The notes: generated by a model from the sequence alone, not told the origin. DNA of 64,000 bases from Sugiyamaella lignohabitans (GCF_001640025.1 NC_031674.1:434001-498000); one strand, 5' to 3'; counted from the first letter of the stretch, positions 50,899-62,127 are shown. Made by a program: numbers and translations.

Positions 50899-53800
50899 CT
50901 AAGTTACAACAATGTCTTCGTGCGAATCGACTGCAAGTCTACTCATCACTGTGTTAAGAGCAGTTACCCAAAGATCTCGATCATGTCGCGATCTTGCCAT
51001 AAATACCATGGATGTGCCACCTGCCCCGAGTCGATTGACCGTCTTGAACGATAGCTTCTTGTCTTTTCGACTCGTAGGAGCATAGCTTTTCTTACCAAAC
51101 CATAGAACAAAACATCGTAACGACTCCTCTTCAGCTGACTTCCAACCGTCGGCGTATGCACGAGGCAGCGCGTGTCTACCTGGATTTTCTTTATCGAAGG
51201 TATTTTCCCGATTTAGAAGATCTGATGAAGTCACCGGACCAGAATAGACATAGCACTCAGATAGCGATACACTCTGTACTCGATAATTGTTAACCCGTGT
51301 GTAAGTGCTTTTAAGACGCTCAGTTAAACAATAGCCACCTTCGGTCCAGTGTACAGATGATGGAGACGGCAAGTACAAAATTAGATCCGTAAGCGTCAGA
51401 ACCACGTAATATTTTCTAAATGTTGAAAATTTAGTTGGCTTTTGAAACAGAATACCATTCATGTACAAGCTCCGACTACAGGCGATGCCAGCAATATTGT
51501 AGGTCAACGGGTCCGCCACTCCTCTATCAGTCTCCCATTTTGCAGCGGCCTCACCGACAAATGCTTCAGCATCCTCATCAATATGTAAGATGTCTAGATT
51601 CTGTTGTCGTATGGCATTAGTCCGAATCATCCTTTCACGACGACGATATTTCCAATATATCATCAAATCATGCAATTGCTTGAGCCACATGTTTCGTGTT
51701 TCGAGATCATGTACTTGAAACCGCAAAATTGTCCCTGATTTGAATACAAGCACAACCTTATCGTCATCTTCGGGTCGTATGTCTCTTAATTCAATCAAAT
51801 CTACAAAACCATCCGATCTAGAAATGGATGCAATTCTTCTCTTCATTTCGAACTGAGCTATCAAATCATACTGATCAAACTCCTCCACATTCTTGATATG
51901 GTTTAACCATTCTATACGACCGTGCGAGTCTGTTTTATATGGAGCAATCTCACAAATAAGGGGGATATCCTTCGTGTCGCTGCCCACATACGGTGGAAGA
52001 GCTCTTATCGGCAACGCATAGAAAAGTAAGTTATCATGCGTGTGAAAGTATGACCTGTTCAACAACTTCTGTTTACGCACTTCTCCCCTCCATGTCGTTA
52101 ATCTCGTTACAAAACCTTCAATAGGAAATGGTTCCGCCAATGGCGTAGGGTTCCCTTGTATCATGATGGGTAGCGAGAACGGTACCTTTGGTCGTAACTC
52201 TAGCTCATGGTGTGTCTTCATCATGGCCCAGCTCGACTGCATCTGAGCCCCGCGAAGGTCAAACATCCACTCCAATCGATCATACCGTCTCCAAACCAAA
52301 CCAGCCTTGACAATTCCACGCCAGTTCTGATCCAATTGTTTTCTTATCGGCTCCACTTGGTACATGGCATCGAGACATTTCTCTACAATATATGTCCCCA
52401 TCCAACTTGGGTGCGAGGAATGCTTCATCATATGTTTTAGCGAAACAAGCTGAGACCGGTCTTCAAACCTCCGAATCGTCTCTATATCCTGGAAAGGAAT
52501 CTCAACATCTATAGTTACACCTAAATCCGGGACTTTCACAGTGATTAAACTCTCAGCGCAAATCCCCACGATAGAAGCTAGGAACGAGAGCCAATTCAAC
52601 GCAGATGCATCAGATCTCGCACGCAATATATAAATCATGCTGTCTTTTTTCTTGGACGGTTCAACGCCAAGAGATGTTCTATTCCAAAGTACAATTGATT
52701 TATCCAAAGATGAATACAAATTAACTTCACAATGACTTCCTACACCAACCGAAAAATCAGGCTTATCACTTTTTCGCTTGTGCTGCTGGTCGTGGGTTTC
52801 AATTTTCGAAATTTGCCTTGATTTGTAAAATTGCAGGTCAATGGGAGATTCACTACTGTCGCTCTTACGGGCCACAACTACATATTCTCTCCATCTTTGC
52901 ACCAGTCTCGTATCAATCTGTTCCATTTCATTGAAATCAGAGGGGATCCTTCTATCTTCAGGAGCAGCCTTAACTAATACCAGCAGCTTTTCAATCATGA
53001 CAACTTCTCCTACTCTTTTTCTTTTTAGCAACTTGTCAGTACTAACCATGAACGAGTGCTTATGCTTCTGGTACTTTTGTTTTACTCTTCTGCCCGCATT
53101 AGCAGGCTTCTTTTTTGCCTTCTGAATAGTATTTGAAAGTTTTGAAGTCGGTGCTCTGACCGAAGTAGCCTTTTTAGCTTGTTTTTGTTGGGCATTTTTA
53201 TTTTCCTCGGAGGTCTGCTTTTTCTTCAAAGCAGCAACATCACGTTCTAGAATATCAGCCAGATACGACTTCGCACTAGGACTAACAATCTGATTAACAG
53301 CTGTTGCTGTAGATGTCTCAGCAGCAAGAGGGACAGTGCCAGATAAAGAATGCTCGTGGGGTTTATTGGGTTTTACTGTCGATGTGGACGAGTCATCCGT
53401 GGAGCCGTTCGATTGTACAGAGTCAGCTGCATTAGATGCAATATAGTCATCCTGGGGTGGGAAGTACGAGTTATTACGCGAAGATTCAGAATCGGATCTA
53501 CCGGTACTAACAACAGACTCTCTGGCAGTGAAATAAGACTGCATCGATCCCATTGTGGAGACAGAAGAATCGGTAGCAGTGAATAACGGCGTTGGTTCAG
53601 ATGCTGAGTTCGTATGGGGTGTAGTTTTATACACAAGAGCAGGCTGGAAGGTTTTTGAATGCGAACTTGATAAGTCAAGTTGACTAGGTGGTCGTGATGT
53701 ATCCCCTAAAAGATGGCTCGTCGATCGTGGTGATGGCGACATTCTTGAGTCGTCATCGCTAATTATGCCAGTCGGGCCGTTGCCGTAGGAAGCTAACGGC

Positions 53801-54738
53801 GAATCGCCATCATGGGAGACATTTTCATTCCGAGAACTTCTAGTGTTAGAGTAAAAATGTGACCCACGACTAAGCGATTGTTGAGATGAATTTTGAGAAC
53901 CTGAATTATAAGGATATTCATCACTAGCAGCTGGTAAAGTACGAAGAGTGGACGTAGCTCCTTCAGTTGTCAGGTAACGTGATAGCATAAGATCATCTGT
54001 TCTGTCTGCATGTGGATATGAACTTTCCTCATTCTCACCGGGCTCCTCTTCAGGTTCAGGATCCTCATTTTCCAATACGTGTTCTGCTATCGAAGAGGAG
54101 TCCAGATTTAAAGAGACCAGATCGTCAGCTGCCACGTACCGCTGAGGTACAAGATCCGATGAATGATTCGGCACAAGGTCTGGTCGGTCGTCAGTACTAA
54201 TCCATGCGTCGTCGTCAGAAACGGCATCGAAGCTGGTCATTGGATCAGTGGAGTCTACACTGATTCTTGGTGCTATAACAAGGTCATCAATAGCTCGAAT
54301 GACACCTTCAGGACCAGCAACAAGGGGTCCACCTGTATTTGGAATACTACCAGATGAAGTAGCTACCCCCTCTACAGGATTACCATTTTGCTGCTCAGCA
54401 GCCATTCTATTGGCAGCTGCAGCAACTGCAGCATTCGTAATCTTTCTAACATCATCGTTGGCAGCTGCCTGACTTCCTTGGTCAGTCCATAATCGCGAAT
54501 AAACTTTTGGAAATAATGATTTCATTTTGCCCCAGGACCCGTATGTCTTCTTATTAGCTACCAACCACTCCATAGGCACGGGCCCCACAAAAATTATACG
54601 AGTCTCCTGGTCGATTTGGGAAGGCACTTCATTGTAAAGTCTCAATGCTGTATATGATGATTTGCGAATAATATTAGGGTCTTTATGATCAGCCTCAGGA
54701 TCCATCTCTTCCAGAGTGGCAGATAGCGACGAGGTCAT
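50899..54738 (-). CDS. SPO71: Spo71-like PH-domain protein
   Basis: 1279 aa, close to the 1245 aa of yeast Spo71. Residues 40-90 (IFVGPVPMEWLVANKK, YGSWGKMKSLFPK) resemble the N-terminal Spo71/Mug56 block. A disordered Ser-rich region follows to about 480, then a basic stretch (KKKPANAGRRVKQKYQKHKH) near 545-565. Two or more PH-like regions come next: about 590-740 and 1100-1260 (FRKYYVVLTLTDLILYLPS, ARSRHDRDLWVTALNTVMSRL). Family knowledge: Spo71 works with Vps13 in prospore membrane growth during sporulation in S. cerevisiae. Assignment rests on domain order, length and recalled motifs. It converges with CDC53. Confidence 0.76.
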   Translation of the reverse strand: MTSSLSATLEEMDPEADHKDPNIIRKSSYTALRLYNEVPSQIDQETRIIFVGPVPMEWLVANKKTYGSWGKMKSLFPKVYSRLWTDQGSQAAANDDVRKITNAAVAAAANRMAAEQQNGNPVEGVATSSGSIPNTGGPLVAGPEGVIRAIDDLVIAPRISVDSTDPMTSFDAVSDDDAWISTDDRPDLVPNHSSDLVPQRYVAADDLVSLNLDSSSIAEHVLENEDPEPEEEPGENEESSYPHADRTDDLMLSRYLTTEGATSTLRTLPAASDEYPYNSGSQNSSQQSLSRGSHFYSNTRSSRNENVSHDGDSPLASYGNGPTGIISDDDSRMSPSPRSTSHLLGDTSRPPSQLDLSSSHSKTFQPALVYKTTPHTNSASEPTPLFTATDSSVSTMGSMQSYFTARESVVSTGRSDSESSRNNSYFPPQDDYIASNAADSVQSNGSTDDSSTSTVKPNKPHEHSLSGTVPLAAETSTATAVNQIVSPSAKSYLADILERDVAALKKKQTSEENKNAQQKQAKKATSVRAPTSKLSNTIQKAKKKPANAGRRVKQKYQKHKHSFMVSTDKLLKRKRVGEVVMIEKLLVLVKAAPEDRRIPSDFNEMEQIDTRLVQRWREYVVVARKSDSSESPIDLQFYKSRQISKIETHDQQHKRKSDKPDFSVGVGSHCEVNLYSSLDKSIVLWNRTSLGVEPSKKKDSMIYILRARSDASALNWLSFLASIVGICAESLITVKVPDLGVTIDVEIPFQDIETIRRFEDRSQLVSLKHMMKHSSHPSWMGTYIVEKCLDAMYQVEPIRKQLDQNWRGIVKAGLVWRRYDRLEWMFDLRGAQMQSSWAMMKTHHELELRPKVPFSLPIMIQGNPTPLAEPFPIEGFVTRLTTWRGEVRKQKLLNRSYFHTHDNLLFYALPIRALPPYVGSDTKDIPLICEIAPYKTDSHGRIEWLNHIKNVEEFDQYDLIAQFEMKRRIASISRSDGFVDLIELRDIRPEDDDKVVLVFKSGTILRFQVHDLETRNMWLKQLHDLMIYWKYRRRERMIRTNAIRQQNLDILHIDEDAEAFVGEAAAKWETDRGVADPLTYNIAGIACSRSLYMNGILFQKPTKFSTFRKYYVVLTLTDLILYLPSPSSVHWTEGGYCLTERLKSTYTRVNNYRVQSVSLSECYVYSGPVTSSDLLNRENTFDKENPGRHALPRAYADGWKSAEEESLRCFVLWFGKKSYAPTSRKDKKLSFKTVNRLGAGGTSMVFMARSRHDRDLWVTALNTVMSRLAVDSHEDIVVT

Positions 54739-55510
54739 ATTTGTACAGGCGTTATGAGATACTCATACTGTTGAAATGTTAGTTTAAATTCTTAATTAAC
54801 CAAACATGATCGTATCCAGTGGCTGAAACTCTGCTCCGTACACATGTTTGCTCCTGTTTCGAGCTGATTCGCAGGATACTTTGAGTGTGAATATTACAAA
54901 TACAGCAAGATGAGAATCGTGTTTAAATAGGGGCTGAGCTTTCTAAGAGACAGTTCACGAAACACTGGATGTAACCGAGGCAAAAGTATGATAATATTAT
55001 AGTCTGAGATAAGCACATACCTAGTTATCAACGAGATGGGTCTCACAGATGAACCGAGTGAGAAGAGTGTAAATAGCCACTCTGGTCTGTATAGGCTAGT
55101 AGCGAGCAAGCCAGGATCAAATGGACGAAACCTGCATATATATAAGCATCTCAGTACATGTCGATACTGCATGGGTATGGGAAAACGCGATAAGATCACA
55201 GGCTCTACTATAAGCCAGTATCATAACCAATTTAGAGCATAATGGCCAAGACACATAACAATTGACTTATTATGACAATTGGAAATTGAAACAGGACACC
55301 CAATACTTTGGCTCGCGTGAAGCGAGTGAAGTGAGAGAAGCAGGGGGGTTTCCGGCTGTAGGGTAGGACCAGTGGTAGGACCAGAAACAGAGTTATAGAG
55401 GGTTAATGCATTTTTATATAACACCAATTCGTATCGTTTATATTATAGTCTGTTTTTTTCGCTCTTTTTCGTATACATACATAATAGTAGCCAAGTCTGG
55501 TCTTAAGCGA
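54739..55510. other. Intergenic region between ATP5 and SPO71-like
   Basis: 772 bp without a supportable gene. Contains a strongly decayed GC element remnant near 55311-55348, the ATP5 3' flank and the SPO71-like promoter. Confidence 0.6.
55311..55348 (-). repeat. Decayed B1 remnant of a GC element
   Basis: The minus strand reads CTGCTTCTCTCACTTCACTC and then CGCTTCACG, close to the TGCTCCTCTCGCTTCGCTCG of intact B1 modules. It still has a C-run/G-run flank (GGGGGG on the plus strand). The A module is gone. Confidence 0.5.
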
Positions 55511-56152
55511 TTAGACAGAGTCAGTCAAAAGCTTGTTGAGACGAGCAATCTTAGCCGAGACACTCAAGTCAACAGTACGGTCACCAATCTCGACAACAAG
55601 ACCTCCCAAAATTTCAGACTTAACGTCGTTGGTGATACGTAGCTTCTTACCCTCACCAACAAACTCGGATTGAGAGATGGCAGCCTTAAGACGACCAAGG
55701 GTCTTGTCATCAAGAGGGCTAGCAGAGGTAACAGTGGCATCAACAAATCCTTGGTGGGCATTTGAAAGAACCTCGAATTTGGTAATAACCTCAGGGAGAA
55801 GAGAAAGACGGTTGTTATCAGCCAAGACAGACAAAAAGTTGCTGACAGTCTTGTCCAAACCAGCGGATTGAGAGATAGCTTCGACAACAGTCTTCTTGTC
55901 AGATGCAGATAAAGCAGGGTTGGCAATGATAGTAGCGAGCTTGGCGTCCTCAGAAATCAAAGACTTTAAGGAAGTAAGACCCTTCTCAGTAGCCTCAATT
56001 GTAGAGTCCTTGGCGGAAGCAGTATAAAGAGCAGATGCGTAGGAACCGTCGATACCGAACAATTGCACAGGGGGAGCAGTCGAGGCCTTGGTAGCATAGG
56101 TACGAGCAATGGCACGGAGGGCCATAGGTTGGCGAAGAGCTCTGACAAACAT
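55511..56152 (-). CDS. ATP5: ATP synthase subunit 5 (OSCP)
   Basis: From ATG 56152 the protein has 213 aa (yeast Atp5 212). The first 25 residues (MFVRALRQPMALRAIARTYA) are basic and amphipathic with a YA-type cleavage region, a mitochondrial presequence. The rest matches OSCP: LFGIDGSYASALYTAS near the mature start and the C-terminal KLRITNDVKSEILGGLVVEIGDRTVDLSV signature, here abbreviated DVKSEILGGLVVEIGD. Family knowledge: it links F1 to the peripheral stalk of mitochondrial ATP synthase. The frame is open upstream to 56209 without an ATG. It is divergent from RML2, another mitochondrial gene. Confidence 0.95.
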   Translation of the reverse strand: MFVRALRQPMALRAIARTYATKASTAPPVQLFGIDGSYASALYTASAKDSTIEATEKGLTSLKSLISEDAKLATIIANPALSASDKKTVVEAISQSAGLDKTVSNFLSVLADNNRLSLLPEVITKFEVLSNAHQGFVDATVTSASPLDDKTLGRLKAAISQSEFVGEGKKLRITNDVKSEILGGLVVEIGDRTVDLSVSAKIARLNKLLTDSV

Positions 56153-56817
56153 GGTTATTTTATGTGTGTCTTTTATACTTTGGTTGGGATACTTTTCGAT
56201 TGTCCCCAAATATGAAAAGGAAGACCGGAACTGATGTTACAACTTAGGTATGTAGTGCTACTACTTCAGTATGTATAGTATGGTGTCAACTGAATTTCAA
56301 AAAGTTCTCGTTGAACCTCAACCGACAAATCACAGCTCGTTTCTCCCAACGGCTGTATCAACCAACCCTTAATTTGAAGCACAGCCGTGCCTATCGCGTT
56401 ACGTGCATTTACCCTAATACATGCTCAGTCTGGTAGTCTCTGGCAGGGGATGCAGATCAAACTGAAATTTGAAATTTTCAGGCAGTGGTCAGTTACATTC
56501 GCATATCCAGAGTTCAAGTCCTCGTTCTAGCCAGCTTTAAACCCCCGATTGAGAATTTTTGGCGGGCAGGACTTAGGACTAAAACTGGTCCAGAAACCAT
56601 AAGAAAGGTATCAAAGACTGGATTGCACTCTTTCTTCGATTTCCTGGTCGAAATTGCATAACATCAGTGCTGTTGTCGGAAACCATTTGTTCGCATCACG
56701 TCAACCTGAGTCTCATTAGGCTCATTAGACTCATCAGAGACTTAGTCTGGATCGGGCTATAGCATTGTCATAACTACCGATACCTGTTTGGTTCGATATC
56801 ACACACATATATTTACA
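56153..56817. promoter_or_regulatory. Divergent ATP5 / RML2 intergenic region
   Basis: 665 bp between two nuclear genes for mitochondrial proteins, so promoter elements may be shared. A triple CTCATTAG-like repeat lies at 56711-56738. No confident TATA or HAP-type site was identified. No GC foldback element is present. Confidence 0.5.
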
Positions 56818-58041
56818 ATGTCACTGCGATTATTTGGTTTGGCAAGAAGCACCATTTCGGTGGCTTCGAGGCACCGGACTGCCACCGGGATTCGTTTTTC
56901 TAGTACAACTCCATCTCCAGAAGAGAACAGCGATCCTGTTGCTGTGGATCAATCAGCGGGCTCGAAGAGAAAGTCGACGAGGTCAGAATTCGCCGACTCT
57001 GCTCAATCTAATCAATTACAAGAGGAATTAAATAAACTGGAGATTGTTCCTTTTGGTCAAAGATCGAATCTTACCGAGTTAGAAGAACAGGATAATGAAA
57101 TGAAGAGACAGTTGAAGCTGTTCAAGACAGCAGTTAAAATGAAGTCGCCAAAACCTATCTCACCCAGTTTAAGATGGTATAAATGGCCCATCTACCCATA
57201 TCTGCACAAGGGTAAGCCTGTAAAAGAATTGACAGTACCAAGGAAGAAGCACAGTGGACGTAACCATCACGGTCTGATTACAGTGCGTCACCAAGGTGGT
57301 GGTGCCAAGCGAAGAATCCGTCTGATTGACTTCTTCAGACTTGATGGTGGTGTCCACGAAGTCGTCCGCATTGAATATGATCCAAATAGAAGCTCGCATA
57401 TTGCTCTTGTAAAGAACGAAGAAACCTCGGCCTTGTCTTACATTCTCGCATGTGTAGGATTACGAGCAGGTGATAAAGTTGAGTCATTCCGTGATGGAAT
57501 CCCTCAACGTATTATCGACAAAATGGGTGGTGAGAACGACCCCGGTATTTTGGCTACCCATATCGCCAAGAAAGGTAATTGTATGCCTCTTAGTATGATC
57601 CCCCTTGGAAGTATCATTCACAATATCGGTGTGTCGAAGATTGGTCCTGGCAAACTGTGTCGTGCTGCTGGTACTTACGGCCGTCTGCACGAGAAGCTGC
57701 CTGAGAAGAAAAAAGCCGTCATCAGATTACAAAGTGGAGAATACCGATATGTGGCATTAGATGCCTGTGCAACACTGGGAATGGTCAGCAACCCCGATCA
57801 CCAGCACCGTTCGTTTGGTAAGGCAGGACGTTCGCGTCATTTTGGTATTCGACCCCGTGTGCGTGGTGTGGCCATGAACAAAGTCGACCATCCTCTCGGT
57901 GGTGGTAGAGGTAAATCCAAGGGTAACAAGGTTCCTCAGTCGCCATGGGGTACTCCTTCCAAGAGTGGATACAAGACTCGTAGAGGCAAGAACATCAACC
58001 ACAACAAGATCCGTGACCGTCCCAGGGGCAAAAATAAATAG
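56818..58041 (+). CDS. RML2: Mitochondrial large-subunit ribosomal protein uL2m (Rml2)
   Basis: From ATG 56818 the protein has 407 aa (yeast Rml2 393). Residues 1-35 ([20 protein letters not shown]) form a basic mitochondrial presequence. A fungal-type linker precedes the uL2 core: [20 protein letters not shown] (about 155-174), the central AGDKVESF region, and the C-terminal [17 protein letters not shown] (about 352-368) with the conserved His of the peptidyl-transferase region. The tail is basic ([14 protein letters not shown]). Family knowledge: uL2 is needed for subunit joining and peptide-bond formation. The frame is open upstream to 56788 without an ATG. Confidence 0.95.
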   Translation: MSLRLFGLARSTISVASRHRTATGIRFSSTTPSPEENSDPVAVDQSAGSKRKSTRSEFADSAQSNQLQEELNKLEIVPFGQRSNLTELEEQDNEMKRQLKLFKTAVKMKSPKPISPSLRWYKWPIYPYLHKGKPVKELTVPRKKHSGRNHHGLITVRHQGGGAKRRIRLIDFFRLDGGVHEVVRIEYDPNRSSHIALVKNEETSALSYILACVGLRAGDKVESFRDGIPQRIIDKMGGENDPGILATHIAKKGNCMPLSMIPLGSIIHNIGVSKIGPGKLCRAAGTYGRLHEKLPEKKKAVIRLQSGEYRYVALDACATLGMVSNPDHQHRSFGKAGRSRHFGIRPRVRGVAMNKVDHPLGGGRGKSKGNKVPQSPWGTPSKSGYKTRRGKNINHNKIRDRPRGKNK

Positions 58042-58179
58042 TCTCTCCCATGTACAAAGTGTAAATAGATCCGTTATTAATATTTTTTGCGTTGTTGTCT
58101 AAGATTTTAGGCACTTCTCTTATCCTCTGATCCTGCTATGTGCTTCGACACTCAATCACACACAGTTTAGCTGAAGTAA

Positions 58180-58205
58180 CTGGGCGGAGCCCGCGGCCAG
58201 AGGCA
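58180..58205 (-). repeat. Decayed A-module remnant of a GC element
   Basis: The minus strand reads GCCTCTGGCCGCGGGCTCC then GCCCAG, a damaged form of the A module (GCCTCCGGCGGC, GGGGCTCCGCCCC) with lost bases in the hairpin. It lies between the convergent RML2 and POR1-like genes. Confidence 0.55.
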
Positions 58206-58243
58206 AAAAAAAATTCTGTACAGTTTTATAAATATATATTATT

Positions 58244-61085
58244 TTAGACATCGGACTTGACGGGGACATTACGCAAATCGGGGAAGTGACTAGCAGTACT
58301 GGTCGACATGAGGAACTTGTACCAGTCACCAAGGTTGAGAGTGTTGGGGACAGTGCCAACATCTTCAGGTGGCGAGTTGAAATTCTCATAGAAAACGTCA
58401 CCAAACGACTCGTGAGAAGCAAACAGAGCGTCAGGAAGCATGTTAGCCCCTCTGTCAGAAGTCATTTCTGGCGACGACTGCTGGCCAACACTGTTCGATC
58501 GCACACTCTCTGGGAACAGTTGCGATGGCTGGAAGTTTTCGAAGAACACCGGGTTGGGTGGTGTGTTTGTTACAAGGAATAATTCAGAAGGGAAGTCCAT
58601 ATTTGGAGGTACGGCCTGGCCGAGGTGAGTAGCTTGGTAGTTGGGTTGCAATGGAGTCATACCAGGGATATGAGCTGGTCTCTGTGCTTGCGGCTGTGGT
58701 TGTGGCTGGTTTCCACGTACGTACGACACGTTTGGACTTGTAACCTCAGGAATCTTATTCGGGTCGTACTCTTCCTCATATGATCGTTTCAATGGTGCCG
58801 ATCCTGGTCGTGATGAGTCGGCAGTTGGTAAACCGCTATCTACACCGCTAGGTCCTGGTGAATTAACGGCAGACGGATTCTCCGTACCTTCTTCTGAGCT
58901 GGTGGCAGCAGCAAGACGCTTGGCCGAGAAGATGATCTTTTGTCTCAACATAGGATCACTATTAAGATATCGAGCCATCTTGCAAATTTGGTCTGCAGTA
59001 TCCCAGACCTGGCCAAGAATCTCAAGGATTCCGTGACACGATTCAACCCCTCGCTTAGCACTCTCAACCACTGACTTCGATGGAGATTCCATCTGATAAA
59101 TCAAGATAATCATGGCAGAGAACAAAGAGTACACCATAAACGCCGGGCAGAAAGGAAGCTCGTTGAACGACTTGAGATTTTCTGCAATTCTCACAATCAT
59201 ATGCGCAGCTTGGAAGGCAATACCCCAAGATGGATACGAAGGGATCTTTGATCCATTGGCGTTGGGTGTTCTTCTATACAGAATATTCGACCGATGCACC
59301 AGACACAACACGGTATAATACTGAGAGTGCAATAGAGCCTTGAAAAAATCGTGGCTTCTTTTATCCTTCAGAGAATACTTCAACTCTGGTGGCAGATTGT
59401 TCATCCAGGCAGCCATTGCCATGTCACATTGATTAACATTAGGTACCTTGTTCTGGCGACGAGAGCTTTCTGCTCCAATAGAGTATTGTTCACGAATGGT
59501 AAGACCCATGATCTCGGAAAGCTTGACATGAGCAATGAAATACAACGCGTGTTCTCGGTTGATAGGGTATGGAGATGGCTTATCAGGTTCACTCTCATCA
59601 AAGTCCTCTAATTCGATCATAGGTACGTCTGAGTCGTCCAGATTAATCATTACAGGACGGCCCATAGCACAAGCAGTGGATCTGTCTCTTGCAAACAGTG
59701 ACCACCAAATACGTTTGCACATTCTCTTCTCTATATCAGGAACATTGGATTTCTCGACACTTCGATGTAAACCAATACTCTGGGCAATGGTAAGTGACAC
59801 TCGCGTCCAAAAGTACACATTGTCAGTAACATAGTCAGGGCCTGCCAAGAACCATGCCATCAGCAGTGTACTTTGAACAATCGCAATTCGATCTGTTTCA
59901 TAATTAGCATCAAATAGGGCCTTGGCGCGCTTATAGAATGTAGCGGTAGCCAGTTTTGATGATCCAGACTCATCCATTAGTGCTGGGTTCTGACACACTC
60001 TTGATCCTGCAACAAGTACAGCCTGTCTTAGAAGCAGCGAGGGTGGATTCGCTGGATCGTTGTACTGTCTCATAAACTGTGTTCTATTGATAATGGGAAT
60101 CAGAGGGTGGATTTTCTCGAAATAGCTCTCTACAAGATCATCACATAATTCTTGGGCTGGTAACAAGAAAGCACCCTTGATTTTCAGAATCTCGATTTCT
60201 TCTCTATCCATTTGCTGGACTCTCGAGTTACTTGCACCCGCAGCTGCGGCAGCTGCAAAATAGAATGCTTCCGAGTCAGGAATGTTGTCGAAAATCAAAT
60301 TCACATGTGAAGTCGAACCCAAATATGACATTTTTCCAGGTTGTCGGAGATTCTGATCCAAAAACTGCTTCCAATTGTCCTTTCCGGACAAAATAGACCT
60401 GGTAAACCCGCTTTTGCCGTCCCCAGCTTCTCGTAACTCTTCAGTAATGGCCGACCTGGCCGATACTTTGGAATTGGGTGTCAGCTTTCCTCTGGCAAAT
60501 GCTGCCTGTGCCTTTAGTCCAGCAGCGATACCGCCGCTGATACCAGGAGCAGCCTGTTCGCCATCCTCGGTTTTCTGCTTTTTAGATGCTCTTTGGCCCT
60601 TCTTCATCCGCACTTCAGGAATACGGCACTCACATCCAAAAGCTGCACAGTTGGTACAGGGCATATGAACAGTCACGTCGCAACGTACTTTACGCGCATG
60701 ACATCTGTGGTGCGGTTAGTATATGGGTTCTGATGCCTCTGGCGGCTGGGGCTCCGCACCAGACCCCCCTGGCTACTCTAGTTTTGCTCGAGTAGTATAT
60801 CGGGAGTTGCGGAATTTCTATCCTCTGTTAGAAGATAGAAGCGGCGTTTACTCACATTTCACAGGCTCGTGCTGCACGAGACTTGGCACGACGGAAACTG
60901 CTCTTTCCCTTATTTTCACCTGAATCTTCTTCTCTATCTGGTGACACTGATGAGTTTGTGTTGGCAGAAGCTGGAGTTGTTTCAACCTTGACTTTGGAAG
61001 CCGATCCGTTTGTAGTGGCTTCCTGCTCTGCCACAGCAGCCGGAGCTCCCTGAGTTGGTGTTGAAGTCTCTACTTTGGAAACCAT
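58244..61085 (-). CDS. POR1: Zn2Cys6 regulator of fatty-acid use (CTF1/FarA/POR1 type), two exons
   Basis: Exon 1 is 61085-60856 and exon 2 is 60704-58244. The 151-nt intron has GTGAGT, a TACTAAC branch point and CACAG. The join gives 896 aa. It completes the zinc cluster CEICHARKVRC with Cys75, 78, 85, 93, 96 and 103; the intron falls between the first two cysteines. A fungal transcription-factor middle homology region covers about 220-640 (SYFEKIHPLIPIINRTQF, RIWWSLFARDRSTACAMGRP). The C-terminus is Gln/Pro-rich. The sequence ACE-CHARKVRCD with GCECRIPE resembles cutinase factor 1, A. nidulans FarA and Yarrowia Por1. Family knowledge: these activate beta-oxidation and peroxisomal genes on fatty acids. 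The intron carries a decayed GC element. Confidence 0.86.
60734..60794 (+). repeat. Partly decayed GC half-element in the POR1-like intron
   Basis: The A module reads GCCTCTGGCGGC with hairpin GGGGCTCCGCACC, so one hairpin arm is mutated. The B1 module is degraded to TACTCTAGTTTTGCTCGAG. It occupies about 40% of the 151-nt intron. It is more diverged than the GTR2 and CDC25 intron copies. Confidence 0.75.
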
Positions 61086-61965
61086 CTTATCAATACTGCA
61101 ATATATATCAAAAGCGAACTATTCTAGCAAACAGAATGTTCAACTGTTCTGACTGCTTTCTGAACAATGTTGTTTAAAGAAAATATCCCAAAAAAAATAA
61201 ATGCCAAAACTATATCGTTAAGTGACAGCCACTCACAAACTGATATTAGATAATATCAGTGGTTCTGCAGATGTATCGCCAGAAATCAGACCGACCCTGT
61301 CGTAGATATATGTTTTTTGGACAGAATCACTTTTGGTAAATTATCCTAGTTTTGTGTTTGTTCGTTTAATGTTTCTCTAACCTCAGTAAACTGTCGCGAC
61401 TGAGAGTTGTTGAGACTTCACCTTCTTTCCCAGGTGCTGTTTTTCTACTATAATACAATTGAGCTTGGGCAGTAATTCATGAACTTTCTAGTATAATCCA
61501 AACTACTTGTGCACAGACAAAAACCAGAAACAAAAATCAAGTGTCTGCTAGCGAGTTGCAAGCAAAAATCTAAAAAAATGGGTCAGAAATTACCTCTGAG
61601 TCGAGTTGTTGCGCCCACAATTTACTGTTTTATTATATCCAAGCGTATCAGCCAAAGGATGTCGGAGGCAGACTATAAATGAGAAAGAGAAAAAGACAGC
61701 AGGAGAAAAAGAAACTGAATTAAGTACTTGAAAGTAGTAAGCACAATTCGGAAGGATACATGATATTCCCCAGGTCCAAGTGGGGTAATTCAGATTAGTC
61801 TTAGTAGGGCTTTTAGCAATGCGTGGATTGCCATTCGGAGTCGGTCTTAATCAGAAGCAGAGAAAATTGCCTATTTTCGGAGTGATTGGCGGTCCAACCC
61901 CTGCCCTAAAAGATTGCAATTTCAACTTGACACTGATGGGCTAGGAATCTGACTGAGATTGGCGA

Positions 61966-62127
61966 CAGGCGGGGGGCTGCCATCTAACATAAGAACGGAG
62001 GGGGGGCGGGGGGCTAAGCGATGAAAGAAGCAGTCGCGGCGAAACAGGCAGCAAAACAAGCAGCCTACGAGGGGAAGTCTAGCTAAGGGGAGGGGCAGAA
62101 CAGGCGGAGGGGTGGAAAATCAGGGGG
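61966..62127 (+). other. G-tract clusters with quadruplex potential
   Basis: GGGGGG, GGGGGGG and GGGGGG runs lie within 61966-62013, and a second group (GGGG, GGGG, GGAGGGG, GGGGG) within 62087-62127. Spacing in the second group would allow an intramolecular G-quadruplex. The location is about 0.9-1.0 kb upstream of the POR1-like start. Confidence 0.6.

Noticed and set aside
56455..56545. tRNA-like T-loop motif (AGTTCAAGTCC) upstream of RML2
   Set aside because: No matching A box, anticodon arm or acceptor pairing could be built around it.
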